Source: Atherix ibis (Eukaryota; Arthropoda; Insecta; Diptera; Athericidae). From it: a stretch of 64,000 bases of DNA. The notes beneath the pieces were generated by a model, which was not told the origin of the DNA, did no database searches, and worked only from the letters and a program-made list of their open reading frames with translations. Positions 11,005-22,028 of the stretch are shown here, one piece after another; the stretch's first letter is position 1, and each line of letters starts with the position of its first letter. Position numbers and translations under genes: made by a program. The DNA lies in NCBI GenBank assembly GCA_958298945.1, contig CATQJD010000001.1:231001-295000 (forward strand), written 5' to 3'.

Positions 11005-11519
11005 GGAACACACATCTGGTATTGATATCATGATATCGATATAATGAACGCAGAGATACCATGTAGAATATTAACCCCTGACACACAACCGTTCATGGTG
11101 TAGTTCCACGTTTCAGCTTTTGTGTTTTGGCTGGTAAGAAAATGACATATTTATTATCATTGTATATGAGCTATTTATCAAAAATAATTAGGCTGGAAGG
11201 GGAAAATAAAATTTTAAAACTACAATCAATTAAAAACTAGAAAATATAATGTTTATATTCCATATTAATAACTTTTACTTCCAAACTAATGTAAAGAAAT
11301 CCAATTATGAACTGAGAAGAGAACGTAATTTTTACTTCCTACAAGCAACCGAACAAGTCGACGCCATTTTTTAGGTCCTCTATTTTCTACTGATGAGCAG
11401 TGCAGATACCACGTTGGTGTACAGGGAAAATGAGAAAATATTTGTGGTATTAATACCAGGAATATTCATCGAATACCAGCTCTTTCAGCTGCATGGTATC
11501 TATACCAGATGTGTGCCCC
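11005..11519. mobile_element. Candidate MITE with short terminal inverted repeats
   Basis: The left end begins GGAACACACATCTGGTATTG. The right end, reverse complemented, begins GGGGCACACATCTGGTATAG, and both continue GATA(T/C)CATG. About 28 bp of terminal match enclose about 515 bp with no ORF. I cannot identify a target duplication, so superfamily is open. Confidence 0.45.
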
Positions 11520-11529
11520 TAGCATAAAA

Positions 11530-11807
11530 CTAAGCAATATTTTTAAATATAAAGAATATTGCTTGTAGTTATATTTAAATTAAATGTGTCTTTGAAAAAA
11601 GTGAGTTAAATTGTATATTCATTATGATTTTGGAACACAGAAAATTTCTATTCCGAAAATGATATATCACTGGAGGTCATATCTACAGAAAAAATGCAAC
11701 CCATATGTATGCAGGAATTTCGATTTATTGCCGCTTGGACATTATTTTATGTATGCATGCACAAACATTTCATGTCAAGGCATATCCGGTATTCTTATAT
11801 CGAACGT
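11530..11807 (+). repeat. Composite unit U0a (3' end fragment)
   Basis: From the TTGTAGTTATATTTAAATTA motif through the GAATACAGAAAATTTCTATT-like and TTTATTGCCGCTTGG segments, this matches the right end of later units but is more diverged. The usual terminal inverted repeat has decayed to GGTATTCTTATATCGAACGT. Confidence 0.75.
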
Positions 11808-12281
11808 GACTTTCTTAAGCATATGAAGGTTTTAAAAATTTCGGAAACGACAAAAACATGGTTGGCTTTGTCGTCGGAACTGTGTACCAGCCTTAAGCCT
11901 ATAATGATAGCAATTCAATTTCCACTAAAACTAAAACCACGTGTACTTGATGCTGTTAAAAGTTTTAAAGTATTAATAATCTTAAGGGAATGCACAACTA
12001 TTTTCTCGCCAAATTAGAAATTGAAATAGAAATAAGATAAGTGAGTAGATTATTTGTAGTTATATTAAAAAATTGCATGAAACATAATTTATAAGTAAAC
12101 AATTTTATTAAAATTATGTTTAATTAGTTCATTTACACGAAACTCATTAATTTCTGAGCGTATTTGCTATTCAATAAACTAAAACGGTTATGAAAATTTA
12201 TAAAACGTTTACATTATAGTGGTTGGTCACTTTACTACGGTCGCCTAGCCTTAGATTATGGAAGAACTGGCTAGGCCTTAG
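11808..12281 (+). repeat. Array spacer s0
   Basis: A copy of the inter-unit spacer (GTGAC...TTAAG...GGAAGCGACAAATACATG-like start, then AACTAAAACCAC, then AAATAGAAATAAGATAAGTG), ending with the CTTAGATTATGGAAGAACTG terminal-repeat-like sequence before the next unit. The frame through KPIMIAIQFPLKLKP is open, as in other spacers. Confidence 0.75.
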
Positions 12282-12504
12282 CTTTAGATTAAAAAAATAC
12301 CTGGATATCAAGCGAATGTCAAGCGCCTCAATTTGATAGACTTTCGGATAGTTTTAATGACATGTCGCTGGAGGTTATATTTACACACAAAATGCTACCC
12401 ATGTATATACAGGAATTTCGATTTATTGCCGCTTGGCCATTGTTTTATATATGCTTATACAAACAACTGACGTCGGGGCCTATCCGGATGTTCTTTAATC
12501 TAAG
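12282..12504 (+). repeat. Composite unit U0b (internally deleted)
   Basis: Starts CTTTAGATTAAAAAAATACC and ends TTCTTTAATCTAAG, so both terminal repeats are present. A deletion near 12358 joins the 5' part (CTTTCGGATAGTTTTAA) directly to the 3' part (GTCGCTGGAGGTTATATTTA). It is a short non-autonomous-looking derivative of the unit. Confidence 0.8.
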
Positions 12505-13076
12505 GTGACGTGCTTAATCATGGGAAGGTTTTAAACATTTTGGAAGCGACAAATACATGTTGTTTGTCTTTGATGTCGTAATTGTATACCAGTTTTAAAG
12601 ACTATAATGATAGCAATAAAATTCCCACTAAAACTAAAACCACATGCACTTGATGTTGTCAAAAATTTTAAGATCTTCACAATCTTAAAGGAATGCACAA
12701 AACTACAACTGTTTTCTCGCCAAATTCGAACTTGTTTTATTATTTCAGTTGTAGATCAAGTACTGCCACACATTTCAGTATTTTTTTATGTGCCAAGATT
12801 GTTGTTTGATAGTTGAAATTGAAATAGAAATAAGATAAGTGAGTACATAATTTGTAGTTATATTAAAAAATTGAATGAAACAATTTATAAGTTAACAATT
12901 GTATTAAAATTATGTTTAATTAGTTCATTTACACGAAACTCGTTAATTTCTGAGAGTATTTGCTATTCAGTCAACTGAAATCGCTGTGAAAATTTATAAA
13001 ACGTTTACATTCTAGTGGTTGGTCACTTTATTGCGTCACCTAACCTTAGATTTTAGAAGAACTTGATAGGCCTCCA
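12505..13076 (+). repeat. Array spacer s1
   Basis: Spacer copy between U0b and U1. It includes an open frame at 12607-12816 (KFPLKLKPHALDVVKNFKIF and RQIRTCFIISVVDQVLPHIS) that is shared, with mutations, by most spacers. No family recognised. Confidence 0.75.
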
Positions 13077-13127
13077 CTTTAGATTAAAATATACGTGGGT
13101 AGGACCGTTTGTCGGATTTTTGTATAT

Positions 13128-13495
13128 AGGCGTTTTCCTTTGGACCAATTTTACTACTAGTCGGTAGTTCTAGCTGTCATCATCTACTCTACCTCGAACA
13201 AACGAGCACACTGAACCGGGAGTTGCGTATACAATTTACGTTAGGTGGATTCTAGTTGCTAAAGTGAAAATAGATAGTTTTGCGGGTTCATTGGTTATGT
13301 TGAAGACTCATATTTTTGTCAGTATTGTTTATGTGTGAATAAAGTCAGTTTTTATTGTTTATGTGTGAGTAAGCTCAGTATTGTTGCTGACTATTTTGAG
13401 GTAATGTTTCTACTAGTGTTTAGAATTTGGCTTTCCTTTGGTCATTTACTCGCAGCTACCGACTAGTAGCAAAATTGGTCCAAAGGAAAGCGCCT
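13128..13495. mobile_element. 368 bp MITE with 40 bp terminal inverted repeats
   Basis: The ends begin AGGCG(T/C)TTTCCTTTGGACCA and match for 40 bp with two mismatches. Compared with the uninterrupted units, which read GTATATGTATACGC here, the insertion is flanked by TAT at 13125-13127 and 13496-13498, a 3 bp target duplication. It has no ORF. A 3 bp duplication with AGGCG ends suggests a PIF/Harbinger-like parent, but the duplication is TAT rather than the usual TTA/TAA. Confidence 0.88.
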
Positions 13496-14279
13496 TATGT
13501 ATACGCAATTTTCTGTCTAAATTATTGCAAACGCGGTCAGAAATCGTAATTCTTGCAAATTTTTGTGGAGATTTTTTATATAGATGACACCTACTGACAT
13601 CTTGTATTCGTAATAAAAATATTTTGAATTACAAAAGCATAATTAATATTCATTTCAACTCACTTATTCTAAACAAAAATATAATAAAGACATAAGAGAT
13701 GGCAACATTTTTTTCCAATCTTCTGTTATTATATCCAATTGTATTTTAGGTTTATTATGTATTTTGCAAATATCAAGCGCCTCGATTTGATAGACTTTCG
13801 GATAGTTTTAAAACACGCCATTCTCCATGGTGAGAATGGAAAATCTTGCATACTTCGGTTTGTTGTTCAAGTTATTATTCTGATACTTATAGGAAAGTGC
13901 AAGTGAAAGTGTGTTTTTCATCTTCTTTAAAGAATTTACGAAAAAGTAAGTATTTATATAAATAGTTTTATTGTTTATGACATTTAATAGAAAGTTTTTA
14001 TTTCATAATATTAAGTGTTTTGTAAAGGATTGCTGGTCATTCAACGAAATGAGGATACCGAGAATTTCTTTCTTATATAAGTTGACATCTTTATTTTTAC
14101 TAGAGAAATTATTAAAAATTTATTTTGTGATGTGTTTAAATAATTTTTAATGATTTCTTCAGTCAAGAATGTGGTAAAAAAGTGTAATGTTCGATGTTGA
14201 ATTAAGGTAAACAAATGTGATTTTGACAGTTCAATGTTCATCGAAAAATAGTCCAGTGCCAGCGCGGGTAAAGTGTACG

Positions 14280-14469
14280 AGATCTGTTCAAAAATTTTCG
14301 CGAATTTTGAATTTCCGCGGGTTACGTATATACGATTTTCGATTTTTTGGTGGCGTTTGGTTGGTACAAACTCACTTTTTGCCTCTCACTTATGCCGACA
14401 AGTTCGGCCATTTGGAATGTTCAGTTAATTTTTGACAGCTGTTTTGCTTTCACCTGTTTTGGCTCGTAT
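14280..14469. mobile_element. 190 bp unidentified insertion with 5 bp duplication GTACG
   Basis: Absent from every other unit at this point. GTACG occurs at 14275-14279 and again at 14470-14474. The insert starts AGATCTGTTCAAAAATTTTC and is locally GC-richer (TTCGCGAATT, CCGCGGGTTACG). No tail, inverted repeat or ORF points to a known family. Confidence 0.6.
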
Positions 14470-14669
14470 GTACGGTTCGAGGGGGAGTGATTGCAAGCTA
14501 ATACTATTCCTAAGAAGGTCAGCGCAGTTTTATTAAATTACACATTAATGGCTAATGAATGGAGGAAACTAATTTATGCCTTAGCTGTGGCTATTTATAA
14601 TTATCATATGTACAGTATAATCTTTGTAAGAAGTTTATATCGATAAAATCAAATAATATGGATGTATAG

Positions 14670-15600
14670 GAATGGACAATTGGAATAAAATCTGAAGATA
14701 AGGATTTACTGGAATGCACAAATAAGGGAAATAAATTTGATGAAAATTTACCATATATTTAAAACAATCAAACTATTATTAATCTTAAAGTGAAGAGACC
14801 GCATTATATCTACCGATTATCAAAATTGTAATAATTATGATCCCGAAACAGAAAAATTGAAAATTGACATAGAAGATTTGAAGAAAATGTTGCCAATAAA
14901 AACTATTCTACTAAAAGATATCAATAAAATGTTGCCAATAGCAAAGGAAGTTCTTGCAAGCAGGTTAATCAATACTGATTTGGAAAGCATATGAATTTAT
15001 CATTTTAATTTATCATTTTAGATAAAAAGAACGAGGAAATTATTACTTTCGCGCAAAGGAGTATTCTTTGGCAATTAAGGAATGTACTAAATCAATTCAA
15101 CTTTTACCTTTGGTTGCAACATAATATAGCCGTGTATTAGCAAGTATGTAATAAATTCTTAGAATGAGGATAAATTTATTAAGTTGTTATATCTGTTCGA
15201 ATGCAAATATTCAAAAATTCAGAGTGCATGAACGACTATGAAAAATACATAGAGAAGGATCCCAATGATGTAAGAGCGCTTTTACGGAAATGTGAAACCA
15301 TTTTACCACTGCATAAGGAATACAATGTTGGTTACATTACATTTAGATGTCACTGAAGTTTATATTTACACAAAAAATGCTACCCTTGTATAATATAAAC
15401 CATTTTACCACTGCATAAGGAATACTATGTTGGTTACATTACATTTATAATGAAATTAAATTTTTGAACTAATCAAATTATTTAGGCACCATAAGTATAT
15501 AAAAAGATTTAGGATGGCGATTCTAAAAATGCACCAGCACTGCGGTATATAAAAAAACTTTAAAGAATTTATAATAAACCATTTTTCCTAGTTAGTTTTA
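14670..15600 (+). pseudogene. Captured SPAG1-like TPR gene fragment in U1
   Basis: Reads (in pieces) STDYQNCNNYDPETEKLKID, then the TPR start KERGNYYFRAKEYS, then CMNDYEKYIEKDPNDVRALL and RKCETILPLHKEYNVG. From memory, SPAG1 and its relatives have a Y-D-x-W-D-x-(F/Y)-D lead-in, a TPR 'KEKGNEAF....Y..A...YTRSI..LP' and then 'D.EKVLELEPGNVKALLRRA'. This U1 copy alone keeps ALLRKC open where most copies have AL-stop-R. The lead-in, TPR and second helix are in different frames with intron-like gaps (ATTTATCATTTTAG before the TPR; CAAGTATGTAAT...TTCAG inside it). At 15345-15440 a 49 bp section is duplicated around a piece of the unit 3' end. Confidence 0.6.
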
Positions 15601-15645
15601 TGAATTAAAAAATAAATAAACAAAATATGATGGGTTCATATAACG

Positions 15646-16020
15646 ATGGAGGCAGAAAAGGAAGTAGCGGTGCTCAGAAGGACAACTGGTAAAGATGGCA
15701 AACATATGGTTATCATAGAGGTTAGTGCTAAGGTTAAGGAGAAAATGTTGTGTGAGAGACGTGTGTTTGTGGGATCGTTGTGCCTACCAATTCGTGAATA
15801 CGAATTGGTACGTAGGTGCCACGGTTGCCTGGATTTCGGGCATCTCCGCGATGGCTGTAGGCGGGCTGGAAGGCTCTGCAGTAGGTGTGGTAGTGGTGAC
15901 CATCTCGCTCGGGAATGCCCGAACGTAGAGTTCTGCCGCAACTGCCATCTGCGGGGTCTTCCGGGTACGCACTCCGTCATGTCGGAGGATTGCCCAGTGT
16001 ACGTTTGTCGCCTAAAATGA
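15646..16020 (+). pseudogene. R1-like ORF1 (gag) C-terminal fragment with zinc knuckles
   Basis: 124 residues. The visible motifs are CHGCLDFGHLRDGC and CSRCGSGDHLAREC, both C-x2-C-x4-H-x4-C, and a third cysteine cluster CRNC...H...C near the end. In R1-clade elements these knuckles bind RNA at the end of ORF1, upstream of ORF2. The N-terminal part of ORF1 is missing, and the first ATG (15646) is internal to the ancestral ORF. A 20 bp direct duplication (16005-16024 and 16030-16049) sits at the stop and fuses straight into the middle of the endonuclease, so ORF1-ORF2 spacing is abnormal. Confidence 0.85.
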
Positions 16021-16049
16021 TTATGAGGATTGTCGCCTAAAATGATTAT

Positions 16050-18714
16050 CTTGATGCAGTGTTGGCTAAGTGTGGACGTTCGGCTGTGCTGATCGGTATG
16101 GATGCGAATGCTGTTTCTCCTCTCTGGTATAGCAAGAGGGGAGATACTGACCAGCCGAGTTGTGTGAGGGGCAGGCAACTCGAAGAGTGGATTCTGGCCA
16201 GTAGTATGAATGTACTGAATGTTTCGAGTGAATGGTATACTTTCAGCGGACCGAATGGGCAGAGTGGCATTGATGTCACACTGTGCAATCGTGCTGCTGA
16301 CTGTTATGAGGGGAGTGAGCGATCACAACCTCATCGAACTGGTGGTAACGGCGCCAATGGATGACCATCGCGAAGTTTCTCCGCGTGGTAGGCGGTGGCA
16401 TACCAGTGGGGTGGACTGGATGGTCTACGGGGAGGAGGTCGCGGCTGAGATCTGTGAGTTTACTAGATTTCAGTCGATGCGATTGGAGGAAAAGGTGGTT
16501 GAACTGAGCAGATGCGTGAATGTTGTGAATGATAGGTGCATGAGTAAAAGAGTAGAGGGGCGTAGGAGAGTGACTCCATGGTGGAACCGGGAGCTCGGCT
16601 CGGAAAAGAGAAAAGTTGGTAGGTTGCGTAGGATCTACCAGCGAAATAGACGCCGTGGTGTAGATGCGCACACTGAAGGTGTGACCTTCAGGGCGGCCAG
16701 AGCTGAGTATGTGACAGGTATTAGACTTGCCAAGGAAAAGCACTGGCACAAGTATGTTAATGAAATTGGAAATGCGGATGTATGTGGTTCGGTGTATCGT
16801 TTATGTATGCGCAAAGGTGCTCGAAATGATATTTCGAGTATCAGAGTGAATGACGGGTATACAAGTAATTGGGAGGACAGTGTGAATGCGTTGATGAGTG
16901 ACTTCTTTCCTGGGATTGAAAGGCAAGAAGAAGTGACTGTTAGCAGGAGATACCCCCTGCCGTTTGAATGGGAAGAAATTGATCGATCGGTGTGGAGCAC
17001 GAAAGTGCGAAGTGCCCCAGGATTGGATGGAGTGACTGGTAAGATGATGAGAAGTGTCTGGCGGACCATTCCCGCACATGTGAGTAGCCTTTACGGTGAA
17101 TGCCTGGAGAGTGGTGTGTTTCCGCGTGAATGGAAAGTGGGAGACGTGGTCATCCTTCCCAAGTCTCCGGACGGGATTCGGACTGACCCGTCCTCCTACA
17201 GGCCGAAATGTTTACTGCCAGTATTCGGCAAGGTCCTCGAGCGAATGATGGTACACCGGTTGAATGTGAAGTTGGCAGACTTCAATGTGTCCGGCTCTCA
17301 GTATGGATTTACGAGAGGTAAATCGACTGAGGATGCCTGGATGCGTGTACGGCAGTATGTGGATGAAAGTATGAGTAAATACGTATGTGGTGTGTTTGTT
17401 GATTTCAAGAGTGCGTTCAACTGCCTGCCATGGGATCGCATCATGGAGCGACTGGAGGAGGTTTCATGTGAAGAGGCTTCGCTATGGCGAAGTTACTTCC
17501 ATGAAAGGTATGCGGTGGTGTGTGGGAATAATGGTCGGATTGTTTGCCAGATGGTGCGTGGCTGTCCACAGGGATCTGTGGCCGGCCCAGCCATCTGGAA
17601 TATGATGATGAATGGTCTCTTGGTGCGGTTGGAGGAGACCGGATGTGTTGTGGTCGCATATCCGGATGATATTCTGCTCTTAATTGAGGGGGGGAGTAGG
17701 TCTGCAGTGGAGGTGGCGGGAACCCGCTATATGCAGTTTGTTTCAGAATGGGGTGAAAGAATGGGCGTTATGCTGTTGAAGGGGTTTTTGGCGGCCAGTA
17801 GGCCGCCCAATATTCGCATAGAGACGGTTGGGGTCCGATATGTGCAACAAGTGAGGTACCTTGGATTAATGTTTGGAGAGGGGCTGAACTTTCGGCCTCA
17901 CTTGCAACATCTAAGGGGACGCGTAGCCGGTTTAGTTGGCATGCTGGTGCGAGTATTTTGTAAGGAATGGGGCCTTAAATCCAGAGCGGTGAGGGTCCTG
18001 TATAAGAGTGTGTTTCTTACGTGTGCGATGTATGCGTCTTGCGTGTGGGCCGACCTTATGCGCCACCAGTATGCGAGGGTGGGCATAAATTCGGTCCAAC
18101 GTTTGGTTCTGTATGCGTGTTTGAATGTGTGTAGAACCGTTTCAACTGAGGCGATGCAGGTCCTCATGGGAGAAATTCCATGGGACCTGGAAGTGCTGCG
18201 TGGAAGTATCCACTACCGTCTACGGCGGAGCATCCCGCTTACCGGTTGTTCGGTTAGGAATGATGAGGTTCAGGACCTTAGTCCGCGCCATCAGCGTATA
18301 CTGGTCCTGAACAAAATGTATGAGATATGGCAGCAACGATGGGATGAAAGTGTGAATGGCAGATAGACGCACATGTTCATTCCGAATGTGTGCTTTGCAT
18401 CTGCGTATGGTTTTGAGTTTGGTCTGTCCCTTGGGTATTTGCTCACGGGACACGGCAGTTTGAATGGGTTCCTGTATAGGCGTGGTCTGGCTATGGAGGC
18501 TAGATGCCCTTGTGGGGCGGAGGAGGAGAGTGTTAAGCACCTCGTGGAGTGTAGCCTGTACGGGGACTTGCGTGACATAGGTGCATGTGGAATCGTGGTG
18601 AATGAGGAGGGTGTGGATGTGAGTGGTGTGTTGAGTGTAAAAGAGAGATATGAATGCTCGAATGCGTTTGCCGTGGCACTGTTTGAAAGACGAATGAGAA
18701 TGTTGCGTGAATGA
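16050..18714 (+). pseudogene. R1-like ORF2: endonuclease remnant, reverse transcriptase, C-terminal zinc motif
   Basis: Endonuclease C-terminal half at 16050-16310 (LIGMDANAVSPLWYSKRG, then GQSGIDVTLCNR). A frameshift near 16305 is followed by VSDHNLIELVV, the APE 'SDH' motif, in the long frame 16219-18366. RT blocks: RTDPSSYRPKCLLPVFGKVL, QYGFTRGKSTEDAW, GVFVDFKSAFNCLPWDRI, GCPQGSVAGPAIWN and the catalytic box AYPDD at about 17656-17670. The family norm is YADD, so one residue next to the catalytic Asp pair is changed to Pro. A TAG at 18364-18366 interrupts the same frame, which resumes to 18714 with CPCGAEEESVKHLVEC, the C-C-H-C motif at the end of R1-type ORF2. Frameshift, stop and YPDD make it non-functional. 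Confidence 0.9.
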
Positions 18715-19272
18715 GTGACTGTATGACACGCAGGGTGGCTACAACCGGGTGAAAGACCAAGGTCGATTCCGGTTGTACCTTCGAGTCTTGGCGAACCCGC
18801 GTACCTGAGCTGGCCTAGCAGTGCCTAGGAATTTACAAGATTCCTTACCGTAGCTCTACGAGCGGAGTACAAACCAAAGTACTCTTAAAACATAAATGGG
18901 TACCACGGGGATCGGGAGCCCCACAGTAGAATATACTGTGCCCGATCTAGGTGAGGCGCCATTTGGCAGCAACGTGGTGGTTGTGGTTAATACCCATGTC
19001 GCGGGTACGGTCTTCTGATCGCAGGTGTGAGGTAACTGGCAAATGTACCAATGCATTGTACTTATCTCGGGCACTGTCACTGCTTATGACAGTAGAGGTT
19101 TAGATAGTCCTCGACACCAGCAGGTGGAGTGGTCGGCTTGTAACTGACTGCTAACAGCTAACTGCCAGTAATGGTGGTGCGTTGATTGAGCGTATCTCAA
19201 TCCCTATAGTCGCAGGCGATTCGTGGTCGTGAGGTTTGGACAACCAGGTCACGTTAAATAACTATTTCTCAC
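18715..19272 (+). other. R1-like 3' untranslated region
   Basis: GC-richer than the flanks, with no ORF of note, ending ...GTTAAATAACTATTTCTCACT at the junction with unit sequence. No poly-A tail is visible. Confidence 0.6.
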
Positions 19273-19723
19273 TGTTTCTAAAGAGTATAGTATTTTATTA
19301 AAAATTTACCATCAAATAACAAAAGTCACAATATTAATAGATATATTTGCTTACGCATAATAATATAAGTGCAAATGGTTTTAAAATAACCTCGATAATC
19401 GCATACTGAACTTTAAAATTGCCCCACACTGATTTTCGACTTTTCTGTAATTTTGCATGTGTGTGTGTTCTTCCTAAAACACAATCGCCTTCCTAAATTA
19501 TTGCAAACGCGGCGAGAAATCGTAATTCTTGCAAATTTTTTTGGTGATTTTTTATATAGACATGACACCCACTGACATCTAGTATTCCTAATAAAAATAT
19601 TTTGAATTACAAAAGCATAATTAATATTCATTGCAAATCACTTATTCTAAACAAAAATAAAATATAGACATAAGAGATGGCAACATTTCTTTTCAATCTC
19701 CTGTTATTATATCAATTGTATTT

Positions 19724-19946
19724 TGTTTTGGGTATGTGTGAATAAAATAAATAGAAACTGTGTGTGCTGAATATAAGAAAATGTATAAACACTTTATTGA
19801 ATAAAGTCTATAATTATAAGGAGGCGCACACATGCTCACTCGGCGACAGTCAGAGGAGATCTGGCGCCCCGCGTGCACAGCTAACCGAGCATACAAAGCC
19901 GAACCACAGAGGTCAGCACTACATGTGGTACACGTTTACTTTAATA
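19724..19946 (-). mobile_element. Solo LTR of the copia element at 22935-27550
   Basis: 223 bp, nearly identical to the LTRs at 22935-23157 and 27328-27550. On + it starts TGTTTTGGGTATG and ends TTTACTTTAATA (CA end mutated to TA). It is flanked by TATTT at 19719-19723 and 19947-19951. The insertion site and target duplication are identical to those of the full-length element in the next unit. Confidence 0.93.
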
Positions 19947-20675
19947 TATTTTAGGTTTATGTATTTTGCAAATATCATTCAAATATCAAGCTCCTCAATT
20001 TGATAGATTTTCGGATAGTTTTAAAACACGCCATTCTCCATGAAATGGTAGCAAACCGAAATTCTGGTATACTTCTGTTTGTTGTTCAAGTTATTATTTT
20101 GATACTTATCGGAAAGTGCAAATAAAAGTGGGTTTTCATCGTCTTTAAAGAATTTACGAAAAAGTAAGTATTTAAATAAATAGTTTAAAATTTTTATTTC
20201 ATAATATGAAGTGTTTTGTAAAGGGTTGCTGGTCATTCAACGAAATGAGGATACCGGGAATTTCTTTCTTTATGTAAGTTAACATCTTTATTTTAATTAG
20301 AGAAATTATTAAAAATTTATTTTATGATGTGTTTAAATAATTTTTAATGATTTGTTCAATAAAGAATATGGTAAAAAAGTGAAATGTTTGAGGTTGAATA
20401 AAGGTAAACAAATGTGATTTTGACAGTTCAATGTTTATCGGAAAATAGTAAAGTGCCAGCGCGCATAAAGTCCGTGTACGGTTTGAGCGAGAGTGATTGC
20501 AAGTTAATACTATTCCTAAGAACGTAAGCGCAGTTTCATTAAATTACACATTAATGGCTAATGAATGGAGGAAAATAAATAATGCCTTAGTTGTCACTAT
20601 TTATAAATATCATATGTACAGTATAATCTTTGTAAAAAGTTGATATCGATAAAGTCAAATTATATGGATTTATAG

Positions 20676-21490
20676 GAATGGACAATTGAAATAAAATCTG
20701 AAGATAAGGATTTACTGGAATGCACAAATAAGTGAAATAAATTTGATTAAAATTTACCATCTATTGAAAACAATACTTTCAAATTACCTAATATTAACAA
20801 TCAAACTATTAATAATGTTAAAGTGAAGAGAGACCGCATTATGTCGATCGATTACCGAAATTGCAATAATTATGATCCCGAAACAGAAAAATTGAAAATT
20901 AACATAGAATATGTCAAGAAAATGTTGGCAATAAAAACTGTTCTACTAAAAGATATCAATAAAATGTTGCCAATAGCAAAGGAAGTTATTGCAAGTAGGT
21001 TAATCAATACTGATTTGGAAAGCATATGAATTTATCATTTTAGATATATAGAACGAGGTAATTATTACTTTCCAGCAAAGGAGTATTCTTTGGCAATTAA
21101 GGAATGTACTATAATAGCTGTATATAATAGCTGTATATTGGCAAATATGTAATATATTCTTAGAATGAGGATAAATTTATTAAGAAATAATATCTGTTCG
21201 AATGGAAATCTTCAAAAAATTCGGAGTGCATGGACGACTATGAAAAATACATAGAAAAGGATCCCAATGATGTAAGAGCGCTTTAACGGAGAGATGAAAC
21301 CATTTTACCACTGCAGGAGGAATACAATGTTGGTGACATTACATTTAGAATGTAATTAAATTATTGAACTAATTAAATTATTTAGGCACCATAAGTATAT
21401 AAAAAGATTTACGATGGCGATTCTAAAAATGTAGTAGATCTTCCGCATATAAAAAATTTCAAAGAATTTATTAGTAACTATTCCTCCTAG
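20676..21490 (+). pseudogene. Captured SPAG1-like TPR gene fragment in U1b
   Basis: The frame 20823-21029 reads MSIDYRNCNNYDPETEKLKI, then MLAIKTVLLKDINKMLPIAK and EVIASRLINTDLESI, then stops. After the intron-like ATTTATCATTTTAG the TPR start is present, but most of the TPR helix B is deleted (TGTACTATAATAGCTGTATA). See U5 for the fullest TPR. Confidence 0.55.
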
Positions 21491-22028
21491 TTAGTTTTAT
21501 GAATTAAAAAATAAATAAACAAAATATGACCGTTTCTAAAGAGTATAGTATTTTATTAAAAATTTACCATCAAATGAAAAAATTCACAATATTAATAGAT
21601 ATATTTGCTTACCCATAATAATATTATAAGTGCAATTGATTTTAAAATTACCTCGATAATCGTATACTGAACTTAAAAATTACCCCCAAATGATTTTCGA
21701 CTTTTCTGTAATTTTGCATGTGTGTGCGTTCTTACTAAAATACAATCGCATTTATTATCAGAATATTGTAAAAAAACATATTGGATGTAGTTATGTTTAA
21801 ATTAAATGTATATTTAAGAAAACTGAGTTAAAATGTATATTCTTTATGCTTTTGGAATACAGAAAATTTCTATTCTGAAAATGAGATGTTACTGGAGGTT
21901 ATATTTACATAAAAAATGCTACCCATGTATATACAGAAATTTCGATTTATTGCCACTTGGCCATTGTTTTATGTATGCTTATACAAACAACTTACGTCGG
22001 GGTCTATCCGGATGTTCTTTAATCTAAG

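Larger units (their letters stand above)
15631..19272 (+). mobile_element. R1-clade non-LTR retrotransposon (degenerate)
   Basis: The unit sequence CAAAATATGA | CCGTTTCTAAAG is interrupted here, with loss of the CC and no clear target duplication. The insert carries an ORF1 end with CCHC knuckles, the C-terminal half of an APE-type endonuclease, RT, a cysteine-rich C-terminus and a GC-rich 3' UTR. It is clearly more GC-rich than the surrounding array. It is 5'-truncated or internally deleted, since most of ORF1 and the first half of the endonuclease are missing. The target is not 28S rDNA. Confidence 0.85.
13077..19440 (+). mobile_element. Composite P-like unit U1, with MITE, 190 bp insert and R1-like insertion
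   Basis: Starts at CTTTAGATTAAAATATACGT and contains the unit 5' leader and a THAP exon 1 relic (about 14010, start codon ATG changed to ATT). The captured TPR-gene segment (14670-15600) follows, then the P-like 3' end resumes at 19273. It ends at about 19440-19490, where the 3' end is joined to the 5' part of the next unit instead of reaching a terminal repeat. Without its three insertions it would be about 2.2 kb. Confidence 0.75.
19490..22028 (+). mobile_element. Composite P-like unit U1b with copia solo LTR
   Basis: Begins inside the unit 5' region (TCCTAAATTATTGCAAACGC) after a recombinant junction and ends with the right terminal repeat TTCTTTAATCTAAG. Its THAP exon 1 relic at about 20206 still reads MKCFVKGCWSFNEMRIPGIS before GTAAGTT, keeping both THAP cysteines. 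It carries a TPR-gene segment at 20676-21490. Confidence 0.8.

Noticed and set aside
16276..17069. Long minus-strand ORFs (up to 157 residues) opposite the R1-like ORF2
   Set aside because: They are shadows of the GC-rich RT frame on the + strand, with no recognisable motif.
15631..19272. R1-like insert considered as evidence for an rDNA locus
   Set aside because: Both flanks are the P-like composite unit and no 28S sequence is visible.
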